A stretch of DNA of 64,000 nt from Lutraria lutraria (GCA_964023205.1 OZ026839.1:16088386-16152385), one strand, 5' to 3'; counted from the first letter of the stretch, positions 25,101 through 34,740 are shown. Notes: generated from the letters alone by a model not told the origin. Program-made: numbers and translations.

Positions 25101-28100
25101 CATATATTTTCTACAGCAAAAAGCTAATGGGGCTTTAACAAAATTTGAAAAATCAAGGGCCAATAACTCCAGAATATGTGACCTTATAAAAAATTAAAAC
25201 CTTGGTGCACAACTACATATGCTGAGATGAACCTTCCCATGATATTTCAAGACTCTTTCTTCTGTAGAAATGTGCAACACAAACTATTTCTGTATAAAAT
25301 GTTTAACAAATTTAAAGGCCCATAATTCTATTATTTTTTACCTTGAACAAAATCAAATATCTTACATGAGTAACTTGTTTAGATGAGGCAGGCCATGTCA
25401 CATGGGTAACACATTTATGAGGCATGCCAGGTCACATGAGTAACACATTTAGATGAGGCATGCTATGTCACATGAGTAACACATTTAAATGAGGCAGCCA
25501 ATGTTACATGGGTAACACATTTAGATGAGGCAGGCCATGTCACATGAGTGACACATTTAAATGAGGCAGCCAATGTTATATGGGTAACACATTTAGATGA
25601 GGCAGGCCATGTTACATGGGTTACACATTTAGATGAGGCATGCCATGTCACATGGGTTACACATTTAGATGAGGCAGGCCACGTCACATGGGTTACACAT
25701 TTAGATGAGGCAGGCCATGTCACATGGGTTACACATTTAGATGAGGCAGGCCATGTCACATGGGTTACACATTTAGATGAGGCAGGCCATGTCACATGGG
25801 TTACACATTTAGATGAGGCAGGCCACGTCACATGGGTTACACATTTAGATGAGGCAGGCCATGTTACATGGGTTACACATTTAGATGAGGCAGGCCAGGT
25901 CACATGGGTTACACATTTAGATGAGGCAGGCCATGTCACTTGGGTTACACATTTAGATGAGGCAGGCCATGTCACATGGGTTACACATTTAGATGAGGCA
26001 GGCCATGTTACATGGGTTACACATTTAGATGAGGCAGGCCATGTCACATGGGTTACACATTTAGATGAGGCAGGCCACGTCACATGGGTTACACATTTAG
26101 ATGAGGCAGGCCATGTTACATGGGTTACACATTTAGATGAGGCAGGCCAGGTCACATGGGTTACACATTTAGATGAGGCATGCCAGGTCACATGGGTTAC
26201 ACATTTAGATGAGGCAGGCCATGTCACATGGGTTACACATTTAGATGAGGCAGGCCAGGTCACATGGGTTACACATTTAGATGAGGCAGGCCATGTCACA
26301 TGGGTTACACATTTAGATGAGGCAGGCCATGTCACATGGGTTACACATTTAGATGAGGCAGGCCATGTTACATGGGTTACACATTTAGATGAGGCAGGCC
26401 ATGTTACATGAGTTACACATTTAGATGAGGCAGGCCATGTTACATGGGTTACACATTTAGATGAGGCATGCCAGGTCACATGGGTTACACATTTAGATGA
26501 GGCAGGCCAGGTCACATGGGTTACACATTTAGATGAGGCAGGCCAGGTCACATGGGTTACACATTTAGATGAGGCAGGCCATGTCACATGGGTTACACAT
26601 TTAGATGAGGCAGGCCATGTCACATGGGTTACACATTTAGATGAGGCAGGCCATGTTACATGGGTTACACATTTAGATGAGGCAGGCCATGTTACATGAG
26701 TTACACATTTAGATGAGGCAGGCCATGTTACATGGGTTACACATTTAGATGAGGCAGGCCATGTTACATGAGTTACACATTTAGATGAGGCAGGCCATGT
26801 TACATGGGTTACACATTTAGATGAGGCATGCCAGGTCACATGGGTTACACATTTAGATGAGGCAGGCCAGGTCACATGGGTTACACATTTAGATGAGGCA
26901 GGCCAGGTCACATGGGTTACACATTTAGATGAGGCAGGCCATGTCACATGGGTTACACATTTAGATGAGGCAGGCCATGTCACATGGGTTACACATTTAG
27001 ATGAGGCAGGCCACGTCACATGGGTTACACATTTAGATGAGGCAGGCCATGTTACATGAGTTACACATTTAGATGAGGCAGGCCATGTTACATGGGTTAC
27101 ACATTTAGATGAGGCAGGCCAGGTCACATGGGTTACACATTTAGATGAGGCAGGCCATGTTACATGGGTTACACATTTAGATGAGGCAGGCCATGTCACA
27201 TGGGTTACACATTTAGATGAGGCAGGCCATGTCACATGGGTTACACATTTAGATGAGGCAGGCCATGTCACATGGGTTACACATTTAGATGAGGCAGGCC
27301 ACGTCACATGGGTTACACATTTAGATGAGGCAGGCCATGTTACATGGGTTACACATTTAGATGAGGCAGGCCAGGTCACATGGGTTACACATTTAGATGA
27401 GGCAGGCCATGTCACTTGGGTTACACATTTAGATGAGGCAGGCCATGTCACATGGGTTACACATTTAGATGAGGCAGGCCATGTTACATGAGTTACACAT
27501 GTTAAATATTTACTTTGTCAGTATGGATGTGGTAATGTTTGGATTGCAACTGAAGTTGGGAATCAAGCTCTATTCCTTCAGACATTTATGATTAAGAGAC
27601 TGCATATCAGTCAATTTTTTATAACATTGAGAACTCACCAAAATCCCTTAACTACAATCTTACTGAAGTGCTATCGAACAAGAATCCTACTAATCAAAAG
27701 CATTATCCTACTTTCAACATGACCCTATAAATCGCTCATCAGAAATGAAGACATTAGGAGAAGAACATTTTTCATTTTTTATATGTAAATCAAGTAACAC
27801 AGACCCAAATTTGACCTCATTGCCATAATTGATCAACTAGGTAGAGGTCCACAAGACGATGCTTGACACCAAATATCTAAGCTCTTGGCAATTTAGTTTC
27901 TGACAAGAAGAAATTAATTTATTTTCCTATAATAAGCCTATTAAAATCAAGTTACACTGGGGGCAGGGTCAATTTTTACCCAAGGTCCATAATTTGAACA
28001 AAATTGGTAGAGTTCCACTAGACAATGTTAAACACCAAATATCTAAGCTATAGGCATTGTGGTTTCGGACAATAACATGTTTTAAGTTTTTCTTATTGTT

Positions 28101-30747
28101 TGCCATGGCAACCAGAATTGTAAATGAAATTTCATTTTTGAACAACTTTGAATGGGAACCAACCAAGGATCATTCCAGCAAAGTTTGGTTGCAATTGAGA
28201 AATGTTTAAAGTAAATATTAGACGCCACTTATTGACGCCCAACAGATACAAGGCGATCATCAAAACTCACCATAAGCACATTGTGCTCCGGTGAGCTAAA
28301 TCAGTCTTACAGATATAAAATGGTAAATGCATGCAAAAATACTCATCCATACTATGCAAATACAAATAATTCCTTCTTATTTGATTTAAGACAATAAAAT
28401 CATTAGGATGATGGGTTATCAAATTTTGGTAAATATTTTTTACTAAAATGAATGTTACTACAGTTCAACAATACACAATCATGTAGATGTAAGTGTAAGC
28501 TTCTACATGCAGAATTATTAAGAGGATACATACAGATCAATTCATTAATATTAAATTTACCTCAATAAGCCATTTTCCATCCTTATAAATATCAAGGAAT
28601 CTAAAATAAAAAGACAAATTGACATCATGTAAATCTAGAAACAGGGAGAATGTACTACATTTTTGTAATTCCTACAGTAGAAATACAGTTGAATCGCGTT
28701 AGTTCGAAATGCCATTGGAACGTCCAAAAACTTCAAACTATTGCACTTTTCGAACTTTCGCATCTTTTTGTCTATATGAAAAAAAGGTTAAATATCAGGA
28801 AAAACTAAATTTTAGTCGAATGTATATGATGATGATACGTATGGAATGATATTTAGGTAAAAATGACACAATGCTTGCTTACAGTTACAATTTACTCATT
28901 GACACTGCTAGTATGCTTACTGGTATAGTGACACAGTGTTCCAGCTAGACTTTGGGAAGGGCAGGGTGTTGGCAAGGACATTAGGGCACTTGTAATGCGC
29001 GAAAATCTGCTTAGCACACAATATATTTGCAGCATTTAAATAAACTATAAAACCAAGCGTTTGTCATTGTTGATTATTTTATTTCTTTTTTTGTTTTGTT
29101 AAGACACAGGGAAGGGTAAAAATATTTTGGTTTTACCACCTTCAAAGACACAATTTTAAGAGTGCCCAGTGCCCATTATTTTCATATATTGTAACTATTC
29201 ATATATAAATCATATAACAATGAACAGAAAAAATATCATGTGTAATTTTATTCTCAAAATTGTTAAAAAATACACACACCCTATACACATAGTTTAACAT
29301 TAACAAGCACAAAGAGTAACACATATTCCGTTTTAATTTTTATTTTAGTAACTAATCAATCCAAGAATTAGACTCACAACAACATAATTTTTTTGTACGT
29401 TTTTCCGTAAGATACGTCTCTGATTGTCTATTCAATACCGGAATCGGACCGTACAACGGGCATTTATTCATTTTTATTATAATTAGCTTTATTCGGTGAT
29501 GTTTCGACTTTATCCTTAAATCGATAAGTCAAGCGAAAGTAGGTTTTCGGAAAACAGTAAGGTCATATAGTAATGGACTGGTTTAACTGATTCACACATA
29601 AATTTTTTATTTATTTTATAAATGTGACGGTCCTTTGCAATTTCTGTCGGTCTCAGACCGACATACTTGAATAAATGTCTACGATATTAAATATACGCTT
29701 TCCAAGATGCTAACTGACCATAACTAAGTGTCGGTAAATTAATCAAAGACTATCAGTTTAATTGATGTGGCTATATGTATTTTTTAATCGGATCGATAAT
29801 GCCCAAGGCTTCAATTCCTTATCTAGTGTTATAAACAAATGCATACCGGTATAATGACTTAGTTTTGACACAATTGGTTCCTCGAGAAACAATGCGATTA
29901 TACGCGATCTCATTTTGTATGCCGGTAACCAGTCATCAACACAGTTACACGCGTGATTAAATATCGCCGCGAGCAAGCATGGATTTCAGTTTCAACATGC
30001 TTTGATCGTAAACAAAACGATAGATGTTATAAAATAGGTCCTTTATAAACAATGTTAGCATGATTTGTAGGGCAGGGTCTTTGAAAAAGGCAGGGCGTGT
30101 GTTTTTAAGGGCAGGGCGCGTCGCCCTGCAGAAACGGGCTAGCTGGAGCACTGTGACAACTTCATCCCGAAACTCACGCCACCAAATGTAATCGGAGGTG
30201 GAAATAATGTATCTAACCCACAACCTTCTACTTGCAAGCAGGTACTTGTATTAATCTAAATACAAGTTACAACTACATGTTGCAAGTAACTTAGTCGCTT
30301 AGTTAATTGGTAGAGCATCTTACTAATAGTAAGATGCTCTACCAATTAACTAAGCGATATTACAGTCATTGTGTCAATTTATACACACAAATACTACATA
30401 CACAATATTGCTACATGTTTATCACTTATACCTAAAGTATGCTGTTATCGCTAATATTGCTTTCATAACTGACATGCGAAAAGTCACCATAAATATTGTA
30501 GTCCACATTTTAGACGAAAACAAAACTATCCGAAATTCCACTCAATTAACTTTTAACAAAATCAGCATTACCTTTCGTCCAAATCTGGCACAGCAATGGC
30601 GCAACTTGCAAGAAATCCTGAAATGAACAAAGGAACAAGTGAATACCAAGAAATTTTAAAGAACAATATAAAATAAACCGATTGGTAATTCAACAAACCT
30701 GCAAAAAATAGAATAAAACCGGGCTTAGACATTCGTTTAGCTTCCAT
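12999..30747 (-). CDS. TMX3: TMX3-like protein disulfide isomerase, 3' incomplete
   Basis: Nine exons on the minus strand join in frame over 818 bases (272 residues): 30747-30699, 30617-30572, 28600-28561, 22377-22214, 20432-20352, 19847-19733, 18273-18196, 17519-17447 and 13170-12999. All introns are GT-AG and all phases agree. The product resembles TMX3, an ER membrane thioredoxin-family oxidoreductase that handles disulfides in secretory proteins. It has a signal peptide, a thioredoxin domain with CGHC at residues 51-54, then VRGFPTIK and two further thioredoxin-like segments. The last exon found ends with two bases of a codon, so the gene goes on. The expected transmembrane helix and ER-retention tail were not located. 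Introns are long (up to 7 kb) and full of transposons. Identity is recalled from the vertebrate protein, not searched. Confidence 0.93.
13860..14285. repeat. Irregular 'aaaccttaaactat' tandem repeat
   Basis: Words of the type ctataaacctta, catctaactataaa and actataaacc recur over about 420 bases with no fixed period. It lies in the TMX3 gene or flank and is non-coding. It is superficially like a degenerate telomere-type word but lacks any regular CCCTAA or CCTAA unit. Confidence 0.75.
14456..14486. repeat. Perfect 13-bp inverted repeat
   Basis: The arms tgacctgagaaca and tgttctcaggtca flank a five-base loop. It sits about 340 bases before the larger hairpin at 14826-14975 and may be part of the same fold-back cluster. 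Confidence 0.8.
14826..14975. mobile_element. 150-bp fold-back element
   Basis: Two arms of about 65 bases are near-perfect reverse complements. The left has gaaactcgggtcactgtccg, gagaacaatgtt and atatcgtccagggtg; the right has the same words inverted, with a few mismatches. The short centre is actcgctaaagctcgcc. The arms are GC-richer than their surroundings. No coding frame. Probably a MITE whose parent cannot be told. Confidence 0.85.
15505..15545 (+). mobile_element. Solo Tigger-like terminal repeat
   Basis: TA followed by cagtggactctcgatgactg resembles a Tigger/pogo terminal inverted repeat. No matching right end was seen within about 1 kb, so it is probably a fragment. Confidence 0.4.
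16293..16745. mobile_element. Fold-back element with ~120-bp inverted arms
   Basis: The left arm (16293-16412) runs tattggctaacgcagaaatg to gattttcgcgttatttcctg. The right arm (16626-16745) is its diverged reverse complement, about 85-90% alike by eye. About 210 bases of unrelated sequence separate them. The long arms without a transposase frame indicate a MITE or Foldback-type unit in a TMX3 intron or flank. Confidence 0.8.
17447..20432 (-). CDS. TMX3: TMX3 exons 5-8: end of first and second Trx-like domains
   Basis: Exon 5 (20432-20352) reads [20 protein letters not shown], the end of the first thioredoxin domain. Exon 6 (19847-19733) reads [13 protein letters not shown], then [18 protein letters not shown]. 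Exon 7 (18273-18196) reads [17 protein letters not shown] and on to NVLPE. Exon 8 (17519-17447) reads [20 protein letters not shown], a redox-inactive thioredoxin-like segment. No CxxC occurs in these exons, in keeping with the b-type domains of TMX3. Confidence 0.9.
17767..18140. repeat. Bivalve interspersed repeat
   Basis: The block opens 'ctagacacaagcgccacaag' and contains 'aagtgtgaccttgac' and 'ggacaggattcgggacagac' before ending near 'ctagcgggggtttaaac'. It lies in intron 7 of TMX3. Wording and position suggest another dispersed repeat; the boundaries are approximate. Confidence 0.5.
20771..21050. repeat. Decayed bivalve repeat copy
   Basis: It starts 'aacaagagggccatcatggc', the characteristic opening of the repeat at 7731 and 48703. 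It continues with 'caagtgacccctggggg' and 'ctgacaaggtttctaa', words also found at about 27900-28090 and 34500-34640. The copy is degenerate and abuts the MITE end at 21120. Confidence 0.55.
21120..21350 (+). mobile_element. Left end of a pogo/Tigger-like MITE
   Basis: TA is followed by cagtaaaactccgattatcc and further 'attatccga' words. The stretch aligns with the reverse complement of 463-682 over roughly 200 bases, including tgttatccgaagtcaac near the end. The matching right terminus was not seen in this intron. Confidence 0.6.
21911..22065 (-). pseudogene. 18S rRNA-derived fragment
   Basis: Read on the minus strand, it contains gcagactccgggaaaccaaa, then gtttgggttccagggggagt, then gaaacttgaaggaatt, then ggaagggcaccaccaggagt and gcctgtggcttaatt. 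This follows a universally conserved stretch of small-subunit rRNA around the standard 'ccgtcaattcctttaagttt' primer region, with roughly 15-20% differences. It is about 155 bases, lies inside TMX3 intron 4 and is far too short to function. The 78-residue open frame over it is only translated rRNA. Confidence 0.85.
22214..22377 (-). CDS. TMX3: TMX3 exon 4: thioredoxin CGHC active site
   Basis: The exon encodes [11 protein letters not shown], followed by KVAKIDATR and [10 protein letters not shown]. Cys51 and Cys54 of the joined protein form the redox pair, His53 sits between them as in PDI, and the cis-proline is in GFPTIK. The acceptor lies directly before FYAPW, as expected after WLIE of exon 3. 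The donor is gtgagt, leaving two bases of the next codon. All residues needed for oxidoreductase or isomerase activity in this domain are present. Confidence 0.95.
22546..24533 (-). mobile_element. pogo/Tigger DNA transposon, 1,988 bp, TA-flanked
   Basis: The left end is TA then cagttgaatctcgttatctc. The right end is tgacataacgagattcaactg then TA, so the inverted termini start CAGTTGAATCTCGTTAT on both sides. The transposase runs on the minus strand inside. The element sits in intron 3 of TMX3 and in the same direction as that gene. The clean TA duplications and matching termini suggest a fairly recent insertion or mobilisation in trans. Confidence 0.92.
22979..24003 (-). pseudogene. pogo-type transposase, internally deleted
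   Basis: The N-terminal piece (24003-23752) is acidic and low in complexity, then reads [20 protein letters not shown], the start of a CENP-B/pogo helix-turn-helix. The second piece (23761-22979) begins in the middle of the DDE_1 catalytic domain with [11 protein letters not shown] (second Asp), [16 protein letters not shown] (third acidic residue), then the RKLVR and AWDSV region and a long acidic tail. The rest of the DNA-binding domain and the first catalytic Asp are missing, and the two pieces are in different frames. The protein cannot be an active transposase. Confidence 0.9.
24711..25134. mobile_element. TTAA-flanked MITE (piggyBac-like target)
   Basis: TTAA at 24707-24710 is followed by agtcccat. 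At the other side, atggggct is followed by TTAA at 25135-25138, so short inverted ends are framed by a TTAA duplication. Inside is a direct repeat of about 39 bases (24799 and 24838) with 'aaaaatgtttccgaaaccac'. No transposase is present. A related right end lies at about 3402. TTAA targeting is typical of piggyBac elements; the ends are too short to be sure. Confidence 0.55.
25370..27505. repeat. 36-bp minisatellite, about 59 copies
   Basis: The unit reads catgtcacatgggttacaca followed by tttagatgaggcaggc. The period of 36 is a multiple of three and most units lack stops on both strands, so a 662-residue minus-strand frame (repeat [12 protein letters not shown]) and a 287-residue plus-strand frame (repeat [12 protein letters not shown]) arise. 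Neither has a leader, flanking domain or splice support, so I treat them as non-coding. Units differ mainly at ccaTGTCAC/ccaCGTCAC/ccaGGTCAC/ccaTGTTAC. The array lies in intron 3 of TMX3. Confidence 0.97.
27780..28305. repeat. Bivalve repeat, right portion
   Basis: The block has two diverged copies of 'caccaaatatctaagct' plus 'ggtagaggtccacaagac', then ends 'gcacattgtgctccggtgag', the closing end of the repeats at 7731 and 48703. Non-coding, in TMX3 intron 3. Confidence 0.6.
28561..30747 (-). CDS. TMX3: TMX3 exons 1-3: signal peptide and domain start
   Basis: Exon 1 (30747-30699) has the ATG and most of a signal sequence: [10 protein letters not shown], then FILFFA. Exon 2 (30617-30572) completes it with GFLASCAIA and continues VPDLDE. 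Exon 3 (28600-28561) gives [13 protein letters not shown], the beta strand just before the active site. Splice joins fall after 1, 2 and 0 bases of a codon. Cleavage is likely near Ala24-Val25. The start is chosen because it is the only ATG giving an in-frame hydrophobic leader that runs into the thioredoxin fold. Confidence 0.9.
28686..28780 (+). mobile_element. Left end of a pogo-like element
   Basis: TA is followed by cagttgaatcgcgttagttc, close to the terminus of the pogo element at 22546. No matching right end was found; the hAT-like insertion at 28934 may have split the copy. Confidence 0.4.
28934..30153. mobile_element. Non-autonomous hAT-like element (~1.2 kb)
   Basis: The left end is cagtgttccagctagac and the right end is gggctagctggagcactg, inverted repeats of about 15 bases. 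Both ends are followed inward by 'gggcagggtg/gggcagggcg' words. CAGTG termini are typical of hAT elements. The flanks share 'tgaca' but no clean 8-base duplication. There is no transposase. The segment at about 29335-29560 matches the core of the element at 1948-2965. The element lies in TMX3 intron 2. Confidence 0.6.
30295..30357. repeat. Perfect 63-bp palindrome resembling half a tRNA
   Basis: Two 31-base arms are exact reverse complements around one central base. The left arm contains ttagttaattggtagagc, which matches a tRNA D-arm/A-box, followed by cttactaatagtaag, which forms a five-pair stem with loop ctaatag like a tRNA-Ile(AAU) anticodon arm. There is no acceptor stem and no B-box, so it is not a tRNA gene. 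It lies in TMX3 intron 2, just after the hAT-like element. Confidence 0.9.
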
Positions 30748-31265
30748 GTTTGATAACGAAAGTAGTATCGACGTGAATAATCGATTTAGATTTGTAATTT
30801 GTCATAGGGCCTATTTCTTATTTACGATAAAACCAACTGGTATTAAATTGTATATAGTTATAACCTATAACTGAAAACATATGAAATAACTTTTTCTTTA
30901 TTAACTCAGCTGCTGTATCACTAAGGGAAACAATCCCTACCAAGATGTTTTTATTGGAATTATGATTGAAAGAGTCACGTCCCTTGATCATACCTTTGGT
31001 GTGATCTTGTAGCCAATAATGAATATATTTTTAAGTACCTTACGTGGTTGTATTCCAATCCTTTACTTAATTTATAAATTAAAATTTTCCTAAAATAATG
31101 ATAAGTTGAATTTAAATTCTTATATCTTTCATCAGCCGGACAGAGACCTTCACAAGCGACTGTGCTACCTTATAATAACTGGGACCAATGTCACGGTATA
31201 ATTATATAAGTCCTTGATAATATATACAGTCTAGTAGATAATATGAAAATAGGCTAAGCCTATGG

Positions 31266-31932
31266 AACGGGGAAGTCAAGTATATTGGAAAGGAACGACA
31301 ACTCTAGGTAGAGATTGGTCGAGCACCTTGCGTAAACAAAAAGTGACGTCATTCTACTTCCTGTCAAGCGTTTATGCGCACACTTTATGCAGACGCTTTT
31401 CACAAAGTTAACCAAAGCGTTTGTATTTTTAAAATAAAGCTTCTTTTTTAAAAAACTTCGAATAGTTTGCTTTCTATTTCTTGTAAACAGATAGGAAAAC
31501 ATAAATATAAGTGAGTAATTATATTACGATGTAAAAAAATATTCCAACACGAGAACGAGAATTTAGTTGTTAAAAACAAAATGGCGGCCAAAATGGCGGT
31601 CTCCATTCAATGATTTAGAAATGAGATTTTCGGCGATAGGTAATACATTTGAAATTGTTTTAATTCACATTGAACCTTTTCTCACGTACGCATTGTCTAT
31701 AGCCGGGCAAGGCCAAAGCCTGGGACCCGCTTCGCGGGCCCCGGTCTTTGACTTCCCCGTATTAGTTGTTACAAACAAAATGGCGGCCCCCATGATTTGG
31801 AAATGAGATTTTCGGCGATAGGTAATCACATTTGAAATTGTTTTAATTCACATTGAACCTTTTCTAACGTACGCATTGTCTATAGCCGGGCAAGGCCAAA
31901 GTCGCGGGCCCCGGTCTTTGACTTCCCCGTAT
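31266..31932. mobile_element. Element with 'acggggaagtcaa' ends and 199-bp duplication
   Basis: The left end reads acggggaagtcaa and the right end ttgacttccccgt, and the right-end word also occurs at about 31750. Between them a unit of about 199 bases starting 'ttagttgtta(a/c)aaaca' is present twice (from about 31563 and 31762), with 'gagattttcggcgataggta' and a GC-rich hairpin 'gacccgcttcgcgggcc'. No coding frame. Target duplication not resolved. Confidence 0.6.
31344..31351. promoter_or_regulatory. Palindromic CRE (TGACGTCA)
   Basis: A perfect CREB/ATF site lies about 600 bases upstream of the TMX3 ATG, inside the repeat at 31266-31932. Whether it is used is unknown. Confidence 0.25.
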
Positions 31933-32235
31933 TAAATATTTTATATAAATATCAGAGTTCATATTGATCATACATCAGAGTTCTTCTTCTATGGTAATGG
32001 CAAACAATCATTTACTGATTATCATGGCCATGTGTGGGTGTTAGTAAAAGAGATAGATTTGCTAGGACTCTCAAGCTACTCAATCCACCTAGGAAAATCT
32101 AGCAACGTGAAAAAATGGTGCAAAAACCTAAAACCTTATGAGTCTAAAATGCTTTACATTCTGCAATATGTACATGTTTTTTTGTGCGAGGAAAAGAGTA
32201 TTAGTAGGTTAAAAATAAAAGCATACAGAGCATAT

Positions 32236-34380
32236 TTATGGAGCAGCCCATGTAGCCAGTGCTGACTTGAATCCAGAGACTGAGTCAGCGCTGACTACAT
32301 CCTGTGGTAGAGTGTTCCATAGATAGACTGTACGGGAAAAGAATGAGTACTTGTATATGTCAATTGTCGCTTGTACTAGGTCGTATGTCTGATTATGGTA
32401 ATGTCTTGATTGTCTAGTGTACATGTACTAGGTGATATGCCTGATTATGGTAATGTCTTGATTGTCTAGTGTACATGTAATAGGTGATATGCCTGATTAT
32501 GATAATGTCTTGATTGTCTAGTGTACATGTACTAGGTGATATGCCTGATTATGGTAATGTCTTGATTGTCTAGTGTACATGTACTAGGTGATATGCCTGA
32601 TTATGGTAATGTCTTGATTGTCTAGTGTACATGCACTAGGTGATATGCCTGATTATGGTAATGTCTTGATTGTCTAGTGTACATGGTTGTAGATATACTG
32701 ATTGTGTTATTGGCAATTTTATAAAAATAAGCCGGTATGTGGTAAGTATTCCTACTTTCTTAAGGGATGTGAGAATGCTGGTCATTGTACCTGGTGCCTT
32801 AGAGTACTCATTTGTCACAAATCTGGCAGCACGCTTTTGTACAGACTCTAATTTATCAATATCTTTCCTTAAATATGGATCCCAAGTGGAAGACGAATAT
32901 TCTAAAGTTGGGCGAACTAGTGAGTTATAAGCCGCAGTTTTAGTTTCTTTTGAAGCTGAATACAGACTACGCTTTAGGAATCCTAGTGTTTGACTAGCTT
33001 TAGTTGTAACTTTATCTGCGTGTGCTGACCACGATGTTATGTCTATCCATAGATAAGTGGCTTGGTTTGGAGGGGATGGTTATGCAGGGTATACTGAGTC
33101 TTTAATAATTTCTTTTGAACGGTCAGTGATGTGCCTGATATGGTACTTATCAATGTTAAAGGACATCTTCCATTTCTGCACCCATTTTGCTAGGCTGTTC
33201 AAATCTTCATGCAGCCTCAAAGCATCAGATGTAGATCTTATCACTCTATAAAGAACACAATCATCCGCAGAGTGGCGGCAGTCATATCTAACAGCACTAA
33301 GAAGGTCATTAAAATAGAGCAGAAACAGAAGAGGCCCCAAAACTGACCCTTGTGAAACGCCTGATAGAACTGGTGCCCTATGAAAAGACTGTCATCCAAG
33401 ACCACCTGCTGATTTCTATGACCAGCACTGTCATGCCCCAGAAATGCACTAATCCATTGTAAAATATTGTCTCTGATTCCATAATGTGACATTTTTGGGC
33501 ACGGAATCCATGTTGATTGTCCACCAGGATATCATGTTTGTAACAGTGGTCAAGGACGCTGCTCACCACGATATGCTCAAGAACCTTACAGGCAATACAT
33601 GTCATCGAGACAGGTCTATAGTTTTTGGCAAGAAACCTTTCCCCTTTTTGAAAATTGGGGAGACATAGGCCTCTTTCCAGTCTGCAGGGATGATACCAGA
33701 ACTAAGGGATTTGTTAAAGAGCACTGTAAATATAGGTGCTATAAACTGCTATTTCTTGGACACATTCCCTAAGAATCCATAGCATCAGGACCTGCAGCCT
33801 TATTGGGGTTTAAGTTCTTCAAAAGTTAAAGACACCGTTCTCGGTTACATGCAAGGGAGCCATAGATGGTGAAGACTGGGTGCTAATCTGAGGCATGAAA
33901 GAACCTTTGTCACTGACAAAAACAGATGAGAATTAACGATTAGGCACATCAGCTTTTTCTTTGGATGCATTACGTAGGACGCCATTTTCACGAAGAGGTG
34001 GAACTCGGATCCAGAAGAATTATTCTTTAAACTTTTTATAAAACTCCAAAACTTCTTGGTTGTACCATGTTTATTTTCGGATTTATTACGAACAATGTTG
34101 TTCATATAGTCCCAATAAGCAGATCTTAAGTTTTTCTGTATTTAAGATTTTTTTTCAATTTAGGTAAGACAAATGTAGATGGTGGTATCTTTTACTTTTT
34201 TCATTTTACTGTATAAGCGGTCTCGTTTTTTCATTAACTTTTCTATGGACGAGTTTAGCCAAGGAATATGATGTCTTCCAAACACTTGGTTGGTACACTT
34301 TTTTCGATCAGACTTTCTAGGACAGATCTAAATGTGCCCTATATCTCACGTACATTCATATTTGTCAGATTGTTTTCCCC
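32236..34380 (-). pseudogene. Decayed jockey/CR1-like LINE, RT region
   Basis: Pieces of one non-LTR retrotransposon ORF2 lie in order on the minus strand in several frames: HHIPWLNSSIEKLMKKRDRL (about 34280), KHGTTKKFWSFIKSLKNN (34060), MTCIACKVLEHIVVSSVLDH with QHGFR (33605), GIRDNILQWISAFL, GPLLFLLYFNDL, the catalytic ADD motif in SADDCVLYR, then DLNSLAKWVQKWKMSFNIDK (33150) and a C-terminus with VYLWNTLPQDVV (32300). Frameshifts and stops separate them and the endonuclease part is absent, so the copy is dead. Clade is judged by eye only. Confidence 0.88.
32428..32690. repeat. 52-bp tandem repeat inside the LINE
   Basis: The words 'ctaggtgatatgcctgatta' and 'gtcttgattgtctagtgtac' recur with starts at 32428, 32480, 32532, 32584 and 32636, an exact 52-base period, about five copies. 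The unit is a piece of the LINE C-terminal coding region (TRQSRHYHNQ), so the array arose by amplification within the inserted element. 52 is not a multiple of three, so the frame is lost. Confidence 0.92.
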
Positions 34381-34419
34381 TTTCAAAGTTGTTAAAAAAA
34401 TTAAATTTCATTAAAAACT

Positions 34420-34740
34420 CTGGTTGCTATGGCAACAAATAGAAATTTAAAAAAAATCTTCTTGTCCGAAACCACAGGGCCTAGAACTGAGATATTTGGT
34501 ATGCAGCATTGTCTAATGGAACTCTACAAAGTTTGTTCAAATTATTCCCCTGGGGTCAAAATTGGCTTCGCCTCGGGGGTAACTTGATTTTACATAGACT
34601 TACATAGGAAATAAAAAATATCTTCTTGTCAAAAACTACAATACCTAGAGCTAAGATATTTGGTATGTAGAATTGTCTAGTGGACTTCTACCAAGTTTGT
34701 TCAAATTATTGCCATAGGGTCAAAATAACGCCAACTTTAA
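34420..34740. repeat. Bivalve repeat, tandem pair
   Basis: Two diverged units of about 170 bases share 'atcttcttgtc', 'gagatatttggtatg', 'attgtcta' and 'aagtttgttcaaattatt'. They belong to the same family as 27780-28305 in the opposite sense. Non-coding. Confidence 0.6.

Noticed and set aside
25463..27451. 662-residue minus-strand open frame as a repetitive protein gene
   Set aside because: It is fully explained by a 36-base tandem repeat without stops; the opposite strand is open too, and there is no leader, non-repeat domain or splice support.
30295..30357. tRNA-Ile gene
   Set aside because: Only D-arm and anticodon-arm-like parts exist; the T-arm, B-box and acceptor stem are replaced by an inverted copy.
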